Below are positions 52,641 through 63,782 of a stretch of DNA of 64,000 nt, one piece after another. Below the pieces are notes generated by a model. It worked only from the letters and a program-made list of their open reading frames with translations, had not been told where the DNA came from and searched no databases. The translations under genes were made by a program, and so were the position numbers. The DNA comes from Porodaedalea pini. Its lineage: Eukaryota > Basidiomycota > Agaricomycetes > Hymenochaetales > Hymenochaetaceae. Where the stretch lies: NCBI GenBank assembly GCA_002794775.1, contig NBAY01000029.1, positions 1 to 64,000 on the forward strand, written 5' to 3'. Numbering within the stretch: the first letter of the stretch is position 1; each line of letters starts with the position of its first letter.

Positions 52641-53690
52641 CGATATTGCTTCATACTTGCATGCTCTCAAAACCGGGGAGACCAAGCTTCACAAGGTAGA
52701 TTTTGTGGAACTCAAGACTGATGCTGTGGTGCCCTACATCGTCGCATGTACAAAAGGAGCTGCTTGCCATACCTGTCATCCTAGGTGTCAAGTCCGAGAA
52801 GGAGAGGTTTGCCGGTGGTCTTCGCATGACGACTGTGGAAGGCTTCGCTCCAATGACCGGCCATGGCATCCAAGCTGTGATGTCGCATTGCCTTGGCCAA
52901 GACTTCTCGCGGCCAGAATGTTCATCATTGTGGTCGAAGACCTGGACGACAACCTGCAGGGTACGGGTCCGAACGATGGCAAATTATTGTGTGGCAGAAC
53001 TCGTGGGGCCTTAGCACGTGCATGATCGGAATCATGGTTGTGGTTTGTGGTGACAACCAGGGTCTTGTTCTCCTCCCATGCATCGCTCACGTCCATGCAA
53101 TCATTGTCCCCTGTGGTATCACCATGTGCACTAGAAAGCAGGAGCTAAACGACCACTGTGAGGAGCTCGCGAAGACGCTCAGGAAAGCCAGTATCCACAC
53201 GAAGTCGGATGTATGGTACGGCTACACTCCTGGCTACAAGTTCAATGACTGGGAACAGAAGGTGCAAAAATTCAATCATTCCTGTGATCTTACAAATGGC
53301 TTTTTGTCCAGGGTGTTCCACTTTGCTTACTTCGCTTCAAACTCGGTCCAGTTGACATCCAGATGAAGCAGATGATTTCTGTGCGACGTGATACGGGCAT
53401 GAAGGCACCAATAGCACTCGCAGAACTGGAGACTGCCCTACCTACGCTATCCAACAAGAGATGTTCGAATGGGCAAAGGCACTGTACATGTCTTGCCTGC
53501 ATGTCGTGACCAAATGGGATGATGTCGTGCCGACACTCGAGAGCAAATGTGTCGCAGTCCTTGCATGATGCGAAGAGGAAGTGTGCAAAGAGGACATCAA
53601 GGAGCACAGTGGATGCGAGTGTGTATCTGATGCACATCATCATGGAAAAAGTCTTGGACAAGGAAGTCAGGGAGATGAGTTGGCAGTTGG
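52640..53690 (+). pseudogene. Prolyl-tRNA synthetase fragment C (catalytic to C-terminal region)
   Basis: Begins with the linker DIASYLHALKTGETKLHKVD, jumps to KELLAIPVILGVKSEKERFA and GGLRMTTVEGFAPMTG, HGIQAVMSHCLGQDFSRPE, WQNSWGLSTCMIGIMVVV and CGDNQGLVL. It then has a second copy of the anticodon-binding segment (VPCGITMCTRKQELNDHCE, GYTPGYKFNDWEQKV) and VVTKWDDVVP, CVAVLA-stop-CEEEVCKEDIKEHSG. The stop at the end falls where the family has a Trp (TGG to TGA). So there are two overlapping broken copies of one gene in tandem. Confidence 0.87.
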
Positions 53691-53879
53691 AAGTGCATAG
53701 TTATACCAGTAGGGTATACAATGTATTTTGCATACCATAATATATAAATTTTGCAATCTGCCTGCTATCTGAACAAATGTGTAAGGTCCTGAGCTACCCT
53801 AGCAGGCATTACTACCTACTGCAAGTGCAGCTTTGAGCAACTATGGGCTGCTTTACCACTAATTTTACTACAAAACTAC

Positions 53880-54140
53880 AGCCCTTTAATTAGCTATTCC
53901 CAGCTCTAGAACACTACTGGACACTATACTACTATGATTTATGTAGCTATAATCTACTATACATTACTATATAGCTATGAAACTATATGCTATAGGGAGC
54001 TATACAGAGCTCTGAACTATATGTTACTTTACAGAGCTGCATAGTGGGGGGGTAATCATAGAGTACTATGGAGCTTTACACAACTATGGTCACTATATAG
54101 CAGTGTATAGGAGTGTAAAGAGCTGTAAAGATCTGTAAAG
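53880..54140. repeat. CTATA-rich degenerate repeats
   Basis: Dense TATAGCTAT, ACTATA and AGCTATACAGAGCT words, similar in character to 48840-49140 on the other side of the gene-fragment cluster. No regular unit was found. Confidence 0.6.
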
Positions 54141-54720
54141 ATACTTCCACTTTCCTGATGTGGAGACAAGTTTCAGCTTCAGATTGTGTGGCGAGCAGTT
54201 CAGCTTCTAACTGGGTAAGTTTCTCCTCTCTTTCATCTGATTCAGAGCATGCTGAAGATAGTTCATGCTTGAGAGTGAGCAGTCTAGTTTTTAGTCATTG
54301 AATGGCCTTCCGGGAGGCATGAGAGAGCCTTTCCAGTCTTTTGCAGTGATTCAAAGTTGTTGTGGTTGATCAAGAAGTGGAATTGAGTAAGTCAGTCTTT
54401 TCTTTCAGCTCTGTCTTGGATTTGTTCAATTCTTTCATCAAGCAGGTTATTGAGTGTTTTTATAGTGAGGAGGAAATGTGAAGGTCAGCAATTATTTGGA
54501 TTTGAGTGAAGGTGAGTTCCTGTTGAGTTCTGGGTGCTTCTGCAGCTGTCTGTAGATTGGTAAGGGTCCTTTCTAGCTCTATCTCTGTAGCTGAACATGT
54601 AATTGATTGAGTTATTTGAGTTTCAGGGCCTGGGGGTAGGTAGGGTATGAGAGCCACTTTGACTTCTTCTGCAGGCTTGTGCTGCTCATTCCTGGCTCAG
54701 GGCACATTTCTCAGCTGTGA
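54141..54720 (-). pseudogene. Coiled-coil protein remnant
   Basis: Minus-strand frames read VALIPYLPPGPETQITQS, ATEIELERTLTNLQTAAEAP, then LMKELNKSKTELKEKTDLLN and LLTLKHELSSACSESDEREE followed by KLTQLEAELLATQSEAE. Heptad-like Leu/Glu/Lys spacing indicates a coiled coil. Stops separate the pieces. No family was recognised. Confidence 0.45.
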
Positions 54721-55699
54721 TTTAGTCTTTGGCATTAATCTAATGGAAAGTTAAGTCTATTATCTTGCATTCTGAGTATTCATGAAGGCATTAACAAAAT
54801 TGTTCTAGGCAGATGACTCAAAATCCTGACATGTCGAGATGTATGTGACCACATGTGACTAAATATGTGTAGTGACAAAAAACCTTAGTCTCTCTCAGCT
54901 CCCTTGCATTTCACCACATTAGAAGGCTAACTGAAATCAAGAGAAAAAACTATTTATTGATAGGTAATCTACAATTTGGATTGAGGAATTTACTTGAAAA
55001 AATTTATTCACTAAGTTATGGCCAACTTAGTCCAAGAAACTATTATATTTCCATGAATTATGAAGCTATTAAGAATCCGTCAATCCAAACTGAAGATATG
55101 TAGAATTTAAATTATATTTTTGTTTTTGTTTGATTTCTAATTACATGCGGAGGGAGACGCTAACTTCACAAGATGCATGGAATCTGAGGGATACTTTCTA
55201 CGCCACCCAGTGCTCGGCATCTCATGCTGGAGTGCATGGGAACACACTTGCGACTTGTGGCAATTGCTCACCTCCACAAGGTGTAACATAAATCAGCAAA
55301 GAAAGCCCATGGAGCACAAGATGTGAGAGAAGCTTCTCAGGCTTCTTTTTACAGCAGGCAAAATATTATGTAAAGATATTCTGAGCACTTCAGAATTCTG
55401 GTCGGAATGGGAACCCCTCTCCCGATTGGTCAAATAACATTCTGACTAAAACTCTGGAGGTTTGGAATTATTATTGTATGTAACCAGCCCTGGAGTTCCT
55501 GGCTTCGTCGAGAACTCTGCTGGCCATCAATCCAAGTTTTTAGACATTGCTTAATCTGAGTTTTTTTAGTTCTACAGATTTAATTAATGTAATTTCTCAC
55601 TCTATAAGCTATACCTATTTAAAGTTCCTTGCTGGCCATCAGTCTAAGCTCTTAGAACAATGCTTCATCTTAGTTCACATGATATATCTCACATACACA
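54721..55699. other. AT-rich, nothing recognised
   Basis: No coding match; part may belong to the dispersed repeat that follows. Confidence 0.5.
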
Positions 55700-56690
55700 T
55701 GCTTGAAAGCAATCTGAATTTTTATTGTATGACACTCTATTTACAACAAAAGCTCACTAAGTACAATATTGGTTGTTGAGAACTTGAAGATAGAATTAGT
55801 CTCCTTCAATGAAAAGACATAGTGCATAATACCTGCTTCTCATGTCTTCATTTAAAATAGAAAGGATATTCTTTATACAATATAGATACTATGTTAGGAC
55901 ACCTTATATTATATTCATAAAAGACTATAGGTGTAGGCCTGCCAGAGTATTCTCACTACTTCTAACATGTTGCTGACTTCCTATACATCATGACTTGACT
56001 CTGATGTATTGAGTGTCTGATATTCCAAGACACAAACTCTGAAACACAACCATGTAGCTGTATCACAATTATGAGGAGTCCAAGTCTGAGACTCAGTGGC
56101 AGCCTCCAGACCTTTGGAGTCTGGCACATTAATTTAATTCATGACCTTTTCACATCCTCTTTACTGCCCAACTCATCCAAAGCTTATATGCACTTATACT
56201 GAGTTGTGCTATGTATACTCTGGCATGAGCCAGACCAATGATTTACATATTCTGAGAGTAACTCTCAATGGACTCCTATTGGTTGATTTTCTACTAAAAT
56301 TTAATTTATAGTACACATGGAGAAGATAGCAGAATATTTTTCTAACTGACTTATTTTATTCAGCATTTTTCCTAACTTTTTCATGTGAGGAGTATAAAAT
56401 TGATTGTAGATGATTTGCATGCTGCTGCTTTGGAGTTACCACTTTTAGCCATCAAATTTTTGAGAGAAGAGCATGATTTAATTAAATTACTTTTCCCCTG
56501 ATTTTTTCGAATTTCTTTCATATTTTTTACAATTTTTTTCATAGAGGAAATGAGTTGATTGAGCCTACAGAGCGGTCTGCTCACAGATGTGTGCCCATGT
56601 GCAAACATCATGTGATGATCTGCATGTTGCCGCTTTGAGCCATCAAATGTTTCAGAGCTGGCCGGAGCAGGAGCATGTGTGTGACGACTA
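55700..56690 (-). repeat. Dispersed repeat family member, reversed
   Basis: Read on the minus strand it lines up with 25195-25830 and with the right palindrome arm (AGAATACTCTGGCAGGCCTA here, AGAATGCTCTGGCAGGCTTA at about 25790). The words CAAAGCGGCAACATGCAGAT and CAAAGCAGCAGCATGC (56400-56660) parallel the CAAAGCGGCAA repeats near 24830. Confidence 0.66.
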
Positions 56691-56699
56691 AAGAAGGAA

Positions 56700-57547
56700 A
56701 AAGGAAGCATCAAAAACATTGAAAGTCCGAGTTTAGTCAGCATGTGGCTGTGTCGAAAGTAGGGGTTGCGTTTAATAATAAGGATATTTTGCCTGCTGTG
56801 TTTGGACGCAGATCTCACTCTTCGGTCGCGAGACTCAAGATTGACCTCATGCTGCTTGTTCGTCTCCTGGTTTCCAACGCGAAATGCATCTATGATGTCG
56901 CTGTATCAATATGTGAGCAAGCTGTTCTCCGAGTACCGTTGCACATATGATCTCATAGTCAGTGCTTTCACTTTGCATTTTTTTTCAATGCAATTTTTCT
57001 GGTTTATTGGTTTTGATTTTGTTCTCCGTTCAGTATTGGCATTAATATTGTCCCTTCAGTCCTCGCACGATACTGGTGTCTCAGCTGCATCTGAAGCGCC
57101 ATGCGCTGCGCAAAAAGCTAACGGCGTCCATCATTAAGGCTATTTTCTTAATCAAGGTGCAGAATAGTCAGCCATCCCTGTCCTTCGTACGAGGTCCTTC
57201 CTCGGCTGTGTGTCCCATTTCTTTATTGGCGTGATACGGGCAGCTATGGTCCCCGTTTAGTTTACCCCAGAAACGCACTTTCAATTCCGAGAAGTCATTC
57301 GGAGCGAGCTCTACGGAGAGTGGGAGTTCTATGGCGTCTGAAGCTTAATGGGGTGTATACAGTACAACCAGCACACAAATGAGCGAAGTTCACTCAGCAA
57401 TGTCATATCTTTCGATGCGATCGAACATGTTATATATGACTATGCACGGGTTTACAACAACAGAGAAACTAAACTTGCGCCCACATGGAGCCAAGTATTC
57501 TGTGAGTCGATGTTCGTTTATCTATCTAGGCTTGGTTTATATCTTAG
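56700..57547. other. Gene-like scraps, unrecognised
   Basis: Plus-strand pieces such as MSLYQYVSKLFSEYRCTYDL (about 56892), LRKKLTASIIKAIFLIKVQN (near 57110) and FQFREVIRSELYGEWEFYG (near 57290) look like consecutive parts of one eroded gene. No family assignment was made. The last 120 bp resemble the 3' flank of terpene synthase 1. Confidence 0.35.
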
Positions 57548-57557
57548 CCTCTAAGAC

Positions 57558-58840
57558 CTACATGAGCGACACTACGACACTCTCTCGGCGGAGGGATGCG
57601 TCCTGGTCCAGTGGGACGACCCTCGGGAGAAGCGGCACTTGGCGGGTGTTCTGTATCTCTAGGCCCTTGCTTCCAAAATAGCGACCACCTTCAAAGTTCC
57701 AGCAGTCATTGGCCCGAGGCCAGTTCCCGAGTCCGTCAAGGTACTGTTGGACCTGACGATCCATGTCAGGGCCCCAGGAGGGTACGCGCTTCAGGCCGTC
57801 CAGGAATTTTGTCTCGACTTCGCGGTGGTAGTTGACGACCCAGGCCATAGCGCCCTCCAAGTCGGTTTTCAATTCGTGCATAACTATAGTGAGAATGTTG
57901 GAACGGTCATCACCAGTCGCATGCTCCCTGTTGTACGAAGCGATATCCTAATGTTTATTTGAAACTCAGCGTTTTAGACTGTTGATATGGACGTTAAGAC
58001 TCACGTTGCTAAGGAAGAGCAAATCCGAAATGTGCACTGATAAGTCAATGATGATAGGATGGTAGAAGACTTCATCTAGAAGATTGAGATCAAGCTCTAT
58101 GGGAACGAACGCAGGTCGAGTACCAGCATTCTCGCGGCGAAACTCAAGGTAGGCTGCAATTGAGCGGTACGTGTTGTTGTCCCTATCGGCTGCCTGCTGA
58201 ACGACGGACTCGAGAAAGTCGGTCAAGCTTTCGATCATATGACACTGGGAGGTCGGACTTGCAGTCTTGATTGCCAATTCCCAGAACCTGACGAGATGGG
58301 TTAGTCAACCAGATTACTTTGAAGGTAAGGTAGCTCTCTATTCACTGCCGCGCAACTTCGCCGAGAATAATTTCTCCCTCAGGACGGGGCTTGTGAGGGT
58401 TCTTCAAAGCGTCAATAACGATGTCCACCATGTCGCGAACCGCAGGCTCGGGCTCCACGTCGGTATATTCATCAATGACGAAGAACAGATTCATCAAGTC
58501 GCATCCCGTACGAAGGTGTTCTACTCGATCACTTTTAGTTTCTTAATGTTGAATCACTACGGATCGCTTACCCTTCGAGAGACGGGGGTACGTAAGAGCG
58601 GCAAGGAGAGCTGATAGCGAACGTTCGTCATTTATGTTGATAAAGGCGCAGTAACGAAAGTTACTGACCAAAATCACACTTGTCGAAAGCATACTGGGAT
58701 TGGGCAGAAAATGCCTTGAAGCCGTGGAACCAGGCATTGGACTCCGCCTTGACCTCTTCATAATGCGGGTTAATTGCGCGAGGCCAAGGCCAGTTTGCCA
58801 TGGTGTCAGGAAGATAGAGCATCTTGACTGGGCTGGACAT
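57558..58840 (-). CDS. Sesquiterpene synthase 2, paralogue of synthase 1
   Basis: Five exons (58840-58669, 58610-58572, 58520-58346, 58287-58005, 57947-57558) have the same lengths as synthase 1 except the last and join to 352 residues. It starts [20 protein letters not shown]. The aspartate motif is FVIDEYTD. The NSE triad NDIASYNRE is again built across intron 4 (58004-57948). The Arg-Tyr pair is in EGGRYFG. It ends at TAG in ...VVVSLM; synthase 1 has GAG at this codon and continues seven more residues (EALEAKI), a stretch still readable here after the stop. The truncation is outside all catalytic motifs, so the enzyme may be active. Confidence 0.94.
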
Positions 58841-58941
58841 GGCTGAGGGGTTATGCTAGGGATGAAGAGCTCAATGCCCCGTATTTTTTATTCTGGAATA
58901 CCTCTCTAGACCAATTTCTCAATATATTAATCGCTCACTTA

Positions 58942-59790
58942 CAGCCTTTTTCATAAGTCCTGCGACACGTGCATGTCACGTGAAACGAGCCACAGCTGAG
59001 CCAAAATGTCGAAAAATTAGAATGAATGCCTATTTTCTCTGTGAATTCTGCACAGTACCTGCTCATTAAGTACTCAAAAAAAAGGCACGGTTCTCAGGAG
59101 CAGAAATATGTAAAATATGGAGCAATACATTGATTGTGTAGGCAGGTGGAGATCAAACAAGTGCAGCTGGTCTGTTCTCTCACCCATTTCCACTGAGATT
59201 CAAAAATTATGGCTCCCCTACATCTACCTATAAAATTCTTTCCTGTGTCTGTAAATTAAGTATATGACTATACCAACATCTCCTGAAAGTTTGAAGCCAA
59301 TCCATTCAGTATTCATGGTCCAGCAGCAAGATTTGTGTTCCACTTCAAGCTCTTTCCACCCTCCTTTTCTCACAACAGGTCTTGCAGAGTAGAACACAAA
59401 TCTTGCTGCTGCACCATGAATACTGAATGGATTGGCTTCAAACTTTCAGGAGATGTTGGTATAGTCATATACTTAATTTACAGTCACAGGAAAGAATTTT
59501 ATAGGTAGATGTAGGGGAGCCATAATTTTTGAATCTCAGTGGAAATGGGTGAGAGAACAGACTGGCTGCACTTGTTTGATCTCCACCCACCTACACAGTC
59601 AAAATATTGCTCTCTATTTTACATATTTCTGCTCCTGAGAGCCATGCCTTTTTTTTGAGTACTTAATGAGTAGGTGCTGCACAGAATTTACAGAGAAAAT
59701 AGACATTCATTCTAATTTTTCGACATGTTGGCTCAGCCGCGGCTCACTTCACGTGACATGCACGTGTCGCAGGACTTATGAAAATGGCTG
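58942..59790. mobile_element. Foldback MITE, copy 4 of 5
   Basis: CAGCC...GGCTG with TA on both sides, 849 bp, inserted about 100 bp upstream of terpene synthase 2. Terpene synthase 1 has no MITE at the matching place, so it arrived after the duplication. Confidence 0.95.
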
Positions 59791-61542
59791 TAATCTTGGG
59801 GTTAGTAGGCCCATATGATCCAATACATGAATTCGGATTGCGATGGCATCGGACAAGTCTTGCACTAGCGCAGCGTGCACTCAGTCTTCGTAAAGATGGC
59901 TTCCGGGCAGACTAAGACTTGCGGGAAGCTCTTGAGATCTGCAGGGGGCTTTTACGATTTCTGCTACTTTGTCTCATGGCCGAATTTGAAAGTGCGGTAG
60001 GGTGGGATTTCACGTTGGGTAGAACTGAGCCAGACCCTGAAAGATCATTCACGGAAGTACATAACGCTGCCCGACTCAGATAGAACGAGTAGCCTGCATA
60101 GTATTTTGCACGATATGATAGGTCTCGAGCATCGTAAACGCTTTCTACTTTCCATTTCGTTGCGTACCAGTTATGTGGCAGGAAGTTTAGATTCTTCCCC
60201 GCATGCTATCTTTAGAATTACAAATGAGCACTCAAACAGGAACTGTGTGGCAATGATTCCTCTGCGGCGTAAGTGTTGGACGTGTTTGAACCTCCATTTT
60301 GTGATCAGTCGATACTGTATGAAGGAATATGAAAGACTTGCAAGATGAGAACAACGTGAAAATCCACAAGGTTTGAATATGTGTACAACAGATAATCAAA
60401 GAACAGAAACTAAATCACAAGTCAAGGATTACGAGCAGTAGTCGAATGAGGGGGATGCCAAGGGAGAACCTGAAGTAGCGCGAAGCACATATAGAAACTG
60501 ATAGGGCTAAGCAACCTCGGGAGTTCATCCCGACATCAACACAGGAAGAACTGTGAGACAGTGATGGAAGTCAAGCGATGCAATAATTCCTCTTCACTTG
60601 TTACTGACCATCCCCCACAACTTCCAATAGTGTTCCTGATTCCGAAACGTGCAATTGGGGGTACCTAACCTCGGCTATGGAATCAGTATACGTATAGGTA
60701 TCATCAGTGACGTCCGGAGCAGCTATGACCGTGCCCGAAAATGGCACAGCTCGTTATTTTCCCATCCCATCGGGTATGATGACTCGTCGTAACCGAAAGA
60801 GAATGCCCATAGGAATGAGGGAAGCGCTAGGTTCCAAACACTCATCCATTCATCCAGCTCTGCTCCTTATGGAGAGATATGAGAAATGAGGCGTACAAAA
60901 GTCTTGCATGCTGGTCCACGTACGTATGTGTTACTGGAGATCTGTCTCGACTCGATTTGAAGCTTGCATCCGCGTAATTTGAACAAAAGGATACAAGGAC
61001 GCGAAACACTAGAGTTAAGGACTATTCCCTTACCACCACATCGAAGTGAAAGTTCCCGAGGCATAATATCGTTCAAGCCCGCCTTTAAGAGGATCATGAA
61101 GTTAGCGTGCACGGTGAAGGAGAAAGGTGATGTTTCGACTTATTCAAATTCAGTTCGCCCGCAGAGATTATCAGCAGACAGCTGCTTTTCTGCAGGAGCA
61201 TCCCCTATCATTTCAAAATTAGGGCTATGTTACTCGATTCTTGAAAATACTCGGGATTTCTGTGAGCTTCAGTATCTGCGGGGAAGAGGGGCCAGTGATT
61301 CGGAGCTGATATAACAGAATAAATCAATGAGACAGTAAGTGGTGCATTTATCAGAAGAGCTAAGGACTTGCCATTATTTAGAGTCGTCAACGATGGTTGC
61401 GTACCTCCTGTTCCCTTTATTTAGCCCATAACTAACTGATGTATGCCATAGTTATCATGCGACAAAAAGTTGATTCAACAGCGGCTGGAGAGGAGAGCAA
61501 TGTATTTGAGGCAATGCACTTGTTTCTTATCTCCAGGTTTTA
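59791..61542. other. Upstream region of terpene synthase 2, no gene recognised
   Basis: 59830-59905 is homologous to 38275-38345. Short frames at 60106-60348 and 60707-60889 have no motifs. Confidence 0.45.
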
Positions 61543-62391
61543 CAGCCTTTTTCATAAGTCCTGTGACACGTGCATGTCACGTGAAATGAGCCGCGTCAGA
61601 ACCAAAGTGTCGAAAAATTAGAATGAATGCCTATTTTCTCTGTGAATTCTGCACAGTACCTGCTCATTAAGTACTCAAAAAAAAGGCATGGTTCTCAGGA
61701 GAAGAAATATGTAAAATAGGGAGCAATAAATTGACTGTGTAGGCAGGTGGAGATCAAACAAGTGCAACTGGTCTGTTCTCTCACCCATTTCCACTGAGAT
61801 TCAAAAATTATGGCTCCCCTACATCTACCTATAAAATTCTTTCCTGTGACTGTAAATTAAGTATATGACTATACCAACATCTCCTGAAAGTTTGAAGCCA
61901 ATCCATTCAGTATTCATGGTCCAGCAGCAAGATTTGTGTTCTACTCTGCAAGACCTGTTGTGAGAAAAGGAGGGTGGAAAGAGCTTGAAGTGGAACACAA
62001 ATCTTGCTGCTGGACCATGAATACTGAATGGATTGGCTTCAAACTTTCAGGAGATGTTGGTATAGTCATATACTTAATTTACAGTCACAGGAAAGAATTT
62101 TATAGGTAGATGTAGGGGAGCCATAATTTTTGAATCTCAGTGGAAATGGGTGAGAGAACAGACCAGTTGCACTTGTTTGATCTCCACCTGCCTACACAGT
62201 CAATTTATTGCTCCCTATTTTACATATTTCTTCTCCTGAGAACCATGCCTTTTTTTTGAGTACTTAATGAGCAGGTACTGTGCAGAATTCACAGAGAAAA
62301 TAGGCATTCATTCTAATTTTTCGACACTTTAGCTCTGACGCGGCTCACTTCACGTGACATGCACGTGTCGCAGGACTTATGAAAAAGGCTG
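61543..62391. mobile_element. Foldback MITE, copy 5 of 5
   Basis: CAGCC...GGCTG with TA on both sides, 849 bp; centre orientation as in copy 1. Confidence 0.95.
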
Positions 62392-62959
62392 TAAAGACCC
62401 TCCATCGTAAATAATGTGTTAGGTCTTTTATTCTCGCTCGCCAGTTCTCCGTCGCTGCTTCCACCCTTTTCGCCTTGCATTTTAGTCATTTCTCTATCTT
62501 CATGCAAAAATACAACAACTTGTGTCAGCCATGCACGACACGCGGGCAGGGAAATTGGACCAGGAGTCGAGCAAATGACATCGATATCGTCGCGGTTTTA
62601 TCTGGTGATGAAGATCGACTCTCTATGCGACAATATTAATAGCGAGGATCTCCTGCCAGTCAGAAAAGATCCCAGAAACCAAATCAAAGAAGCCTGCGAC
62701 AGGTACCTGGTTCGAGCCTACAGCAAGAGACGTTGTGCACGCGAGCGCCTTCACGACCAGATCAAGTATGGCTTTGCGATGATATGTCGTTGGGAGAGGC
62801 ACGTAGGGATTTGTCTCGGTCGGAAAGACATGATCTAGATTAGATTACCAGTCACTGCGTCAATAGCGATTCGAGATGTTTGTAGCGCTCGTTCAACTGT
62901 CAATATATAGGATTGTGGTTGAGAATATAAGGGATACGTCTGGCATAAGAATCATGTCG
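62392..62959. other. Unrecognised; one plus-strand frame
   Basis: The frame 62416-62838 (140 residues) contains LPVRKDPRNQIKEACDRYLV and RAYSKRRCARERLHDQI, which are charged and protein-like, but no family was recognised and the N-terminal third is low quality. Confidence 0.3.
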
Positions 62960-63782
62960 TTATGACGCGTGGAGGAGCTTCACACAGCCATACCCTGTCA
63001 CGCGTGAGGCTTGCGTATGTATTGTAGCAACTGTACCAGTACTACAACATCGACTGGGCAGCACACAGTGACACATGAAGCATGAGGACGCAACTAGGGG
63101 CTTCGAGTGCACCAGTCTGTTCGAGAAGGCGACGGCTATTCGAGTGACGACTGTAACTGCGAGCGGCCAGTCCTTGACGGTTGCCTTGGCCGTGAACTCG
63201 GACAGAAACTCGAGGACGGAAGACGATAAGTTGCAGGCGTTCAAGGACCATGCGCTCATTGCGGTTGACGAGTTCACCACCAGCGGCTTGAATGGGTGAT
63301 CCGGGTTGCGGTGGACAAGGATGAGGTCGCGAAGATCTGGCCCCGAGTCGAACGTGTTGGAGAACTTCAACGAGATGCTCTATCTCATGATGCGCGAGTA
63401 TATCATCCCATGGACACGCTGTTGCTATATGAGGTTGAATGCGCTCGGATCCAAGGAACTGCGCCGCTAGAAGAGGTACATGTATGGCTGCAGTGGGCTG
63501 TTTCTTGATCTATTGGTACGTACCCATCCGTTTTGAAGGCTATCCCACCAGCTAACAGCTTATTCATTGCTCTTGCACCATAGTCCCTCCTCCTCTCTTC
63601 CTCCGGCGTGCGGAGAGTCATTTCAACCATCCGTGCGTACTCATACGACTGTCCTACACTCTTCGAGTCCCGAACCTTTCTGTTGTGGCGGGATTCCCGC
63701 TCGCCGCTCTTTTGGGGGGATTTCTCCACCGTTGTGTCCCTTTTTCTTTTATGAGTCCCTTTGGCTCATCTCAATTTCGCTG
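62960..63782 (-). pseudogene. Unrecognised hypothetical protein, possibly broken
   Basis: Minus-strand text reads MSAKLR, a TGA, then AKGTHKRKRDTTVEKSPQKS, YEYARMVEMTLRTPEEERRR and DYGARAMNKLLAGGIAFKTD. An apparent intron (GTACGT...TTCTAG) follows. Further down, 63370-62960 reads FSNTFDSGPDLRDLILVHRN and PDHPFKPLVVNSSTAMSAW, though the opposite strand there is also open. Basic and helical in character. Neither the function nor even the coding strand at 62960-63370 is certain. Confidence 0.35.

Noticed and set aside
56892..57330. Assignment of gene scraps to a known complex subunit on the basis of an ELYGEWEFYG-like word
   Set aside because: One short word is not enough, and the surrounding pieces did not confirm any family.
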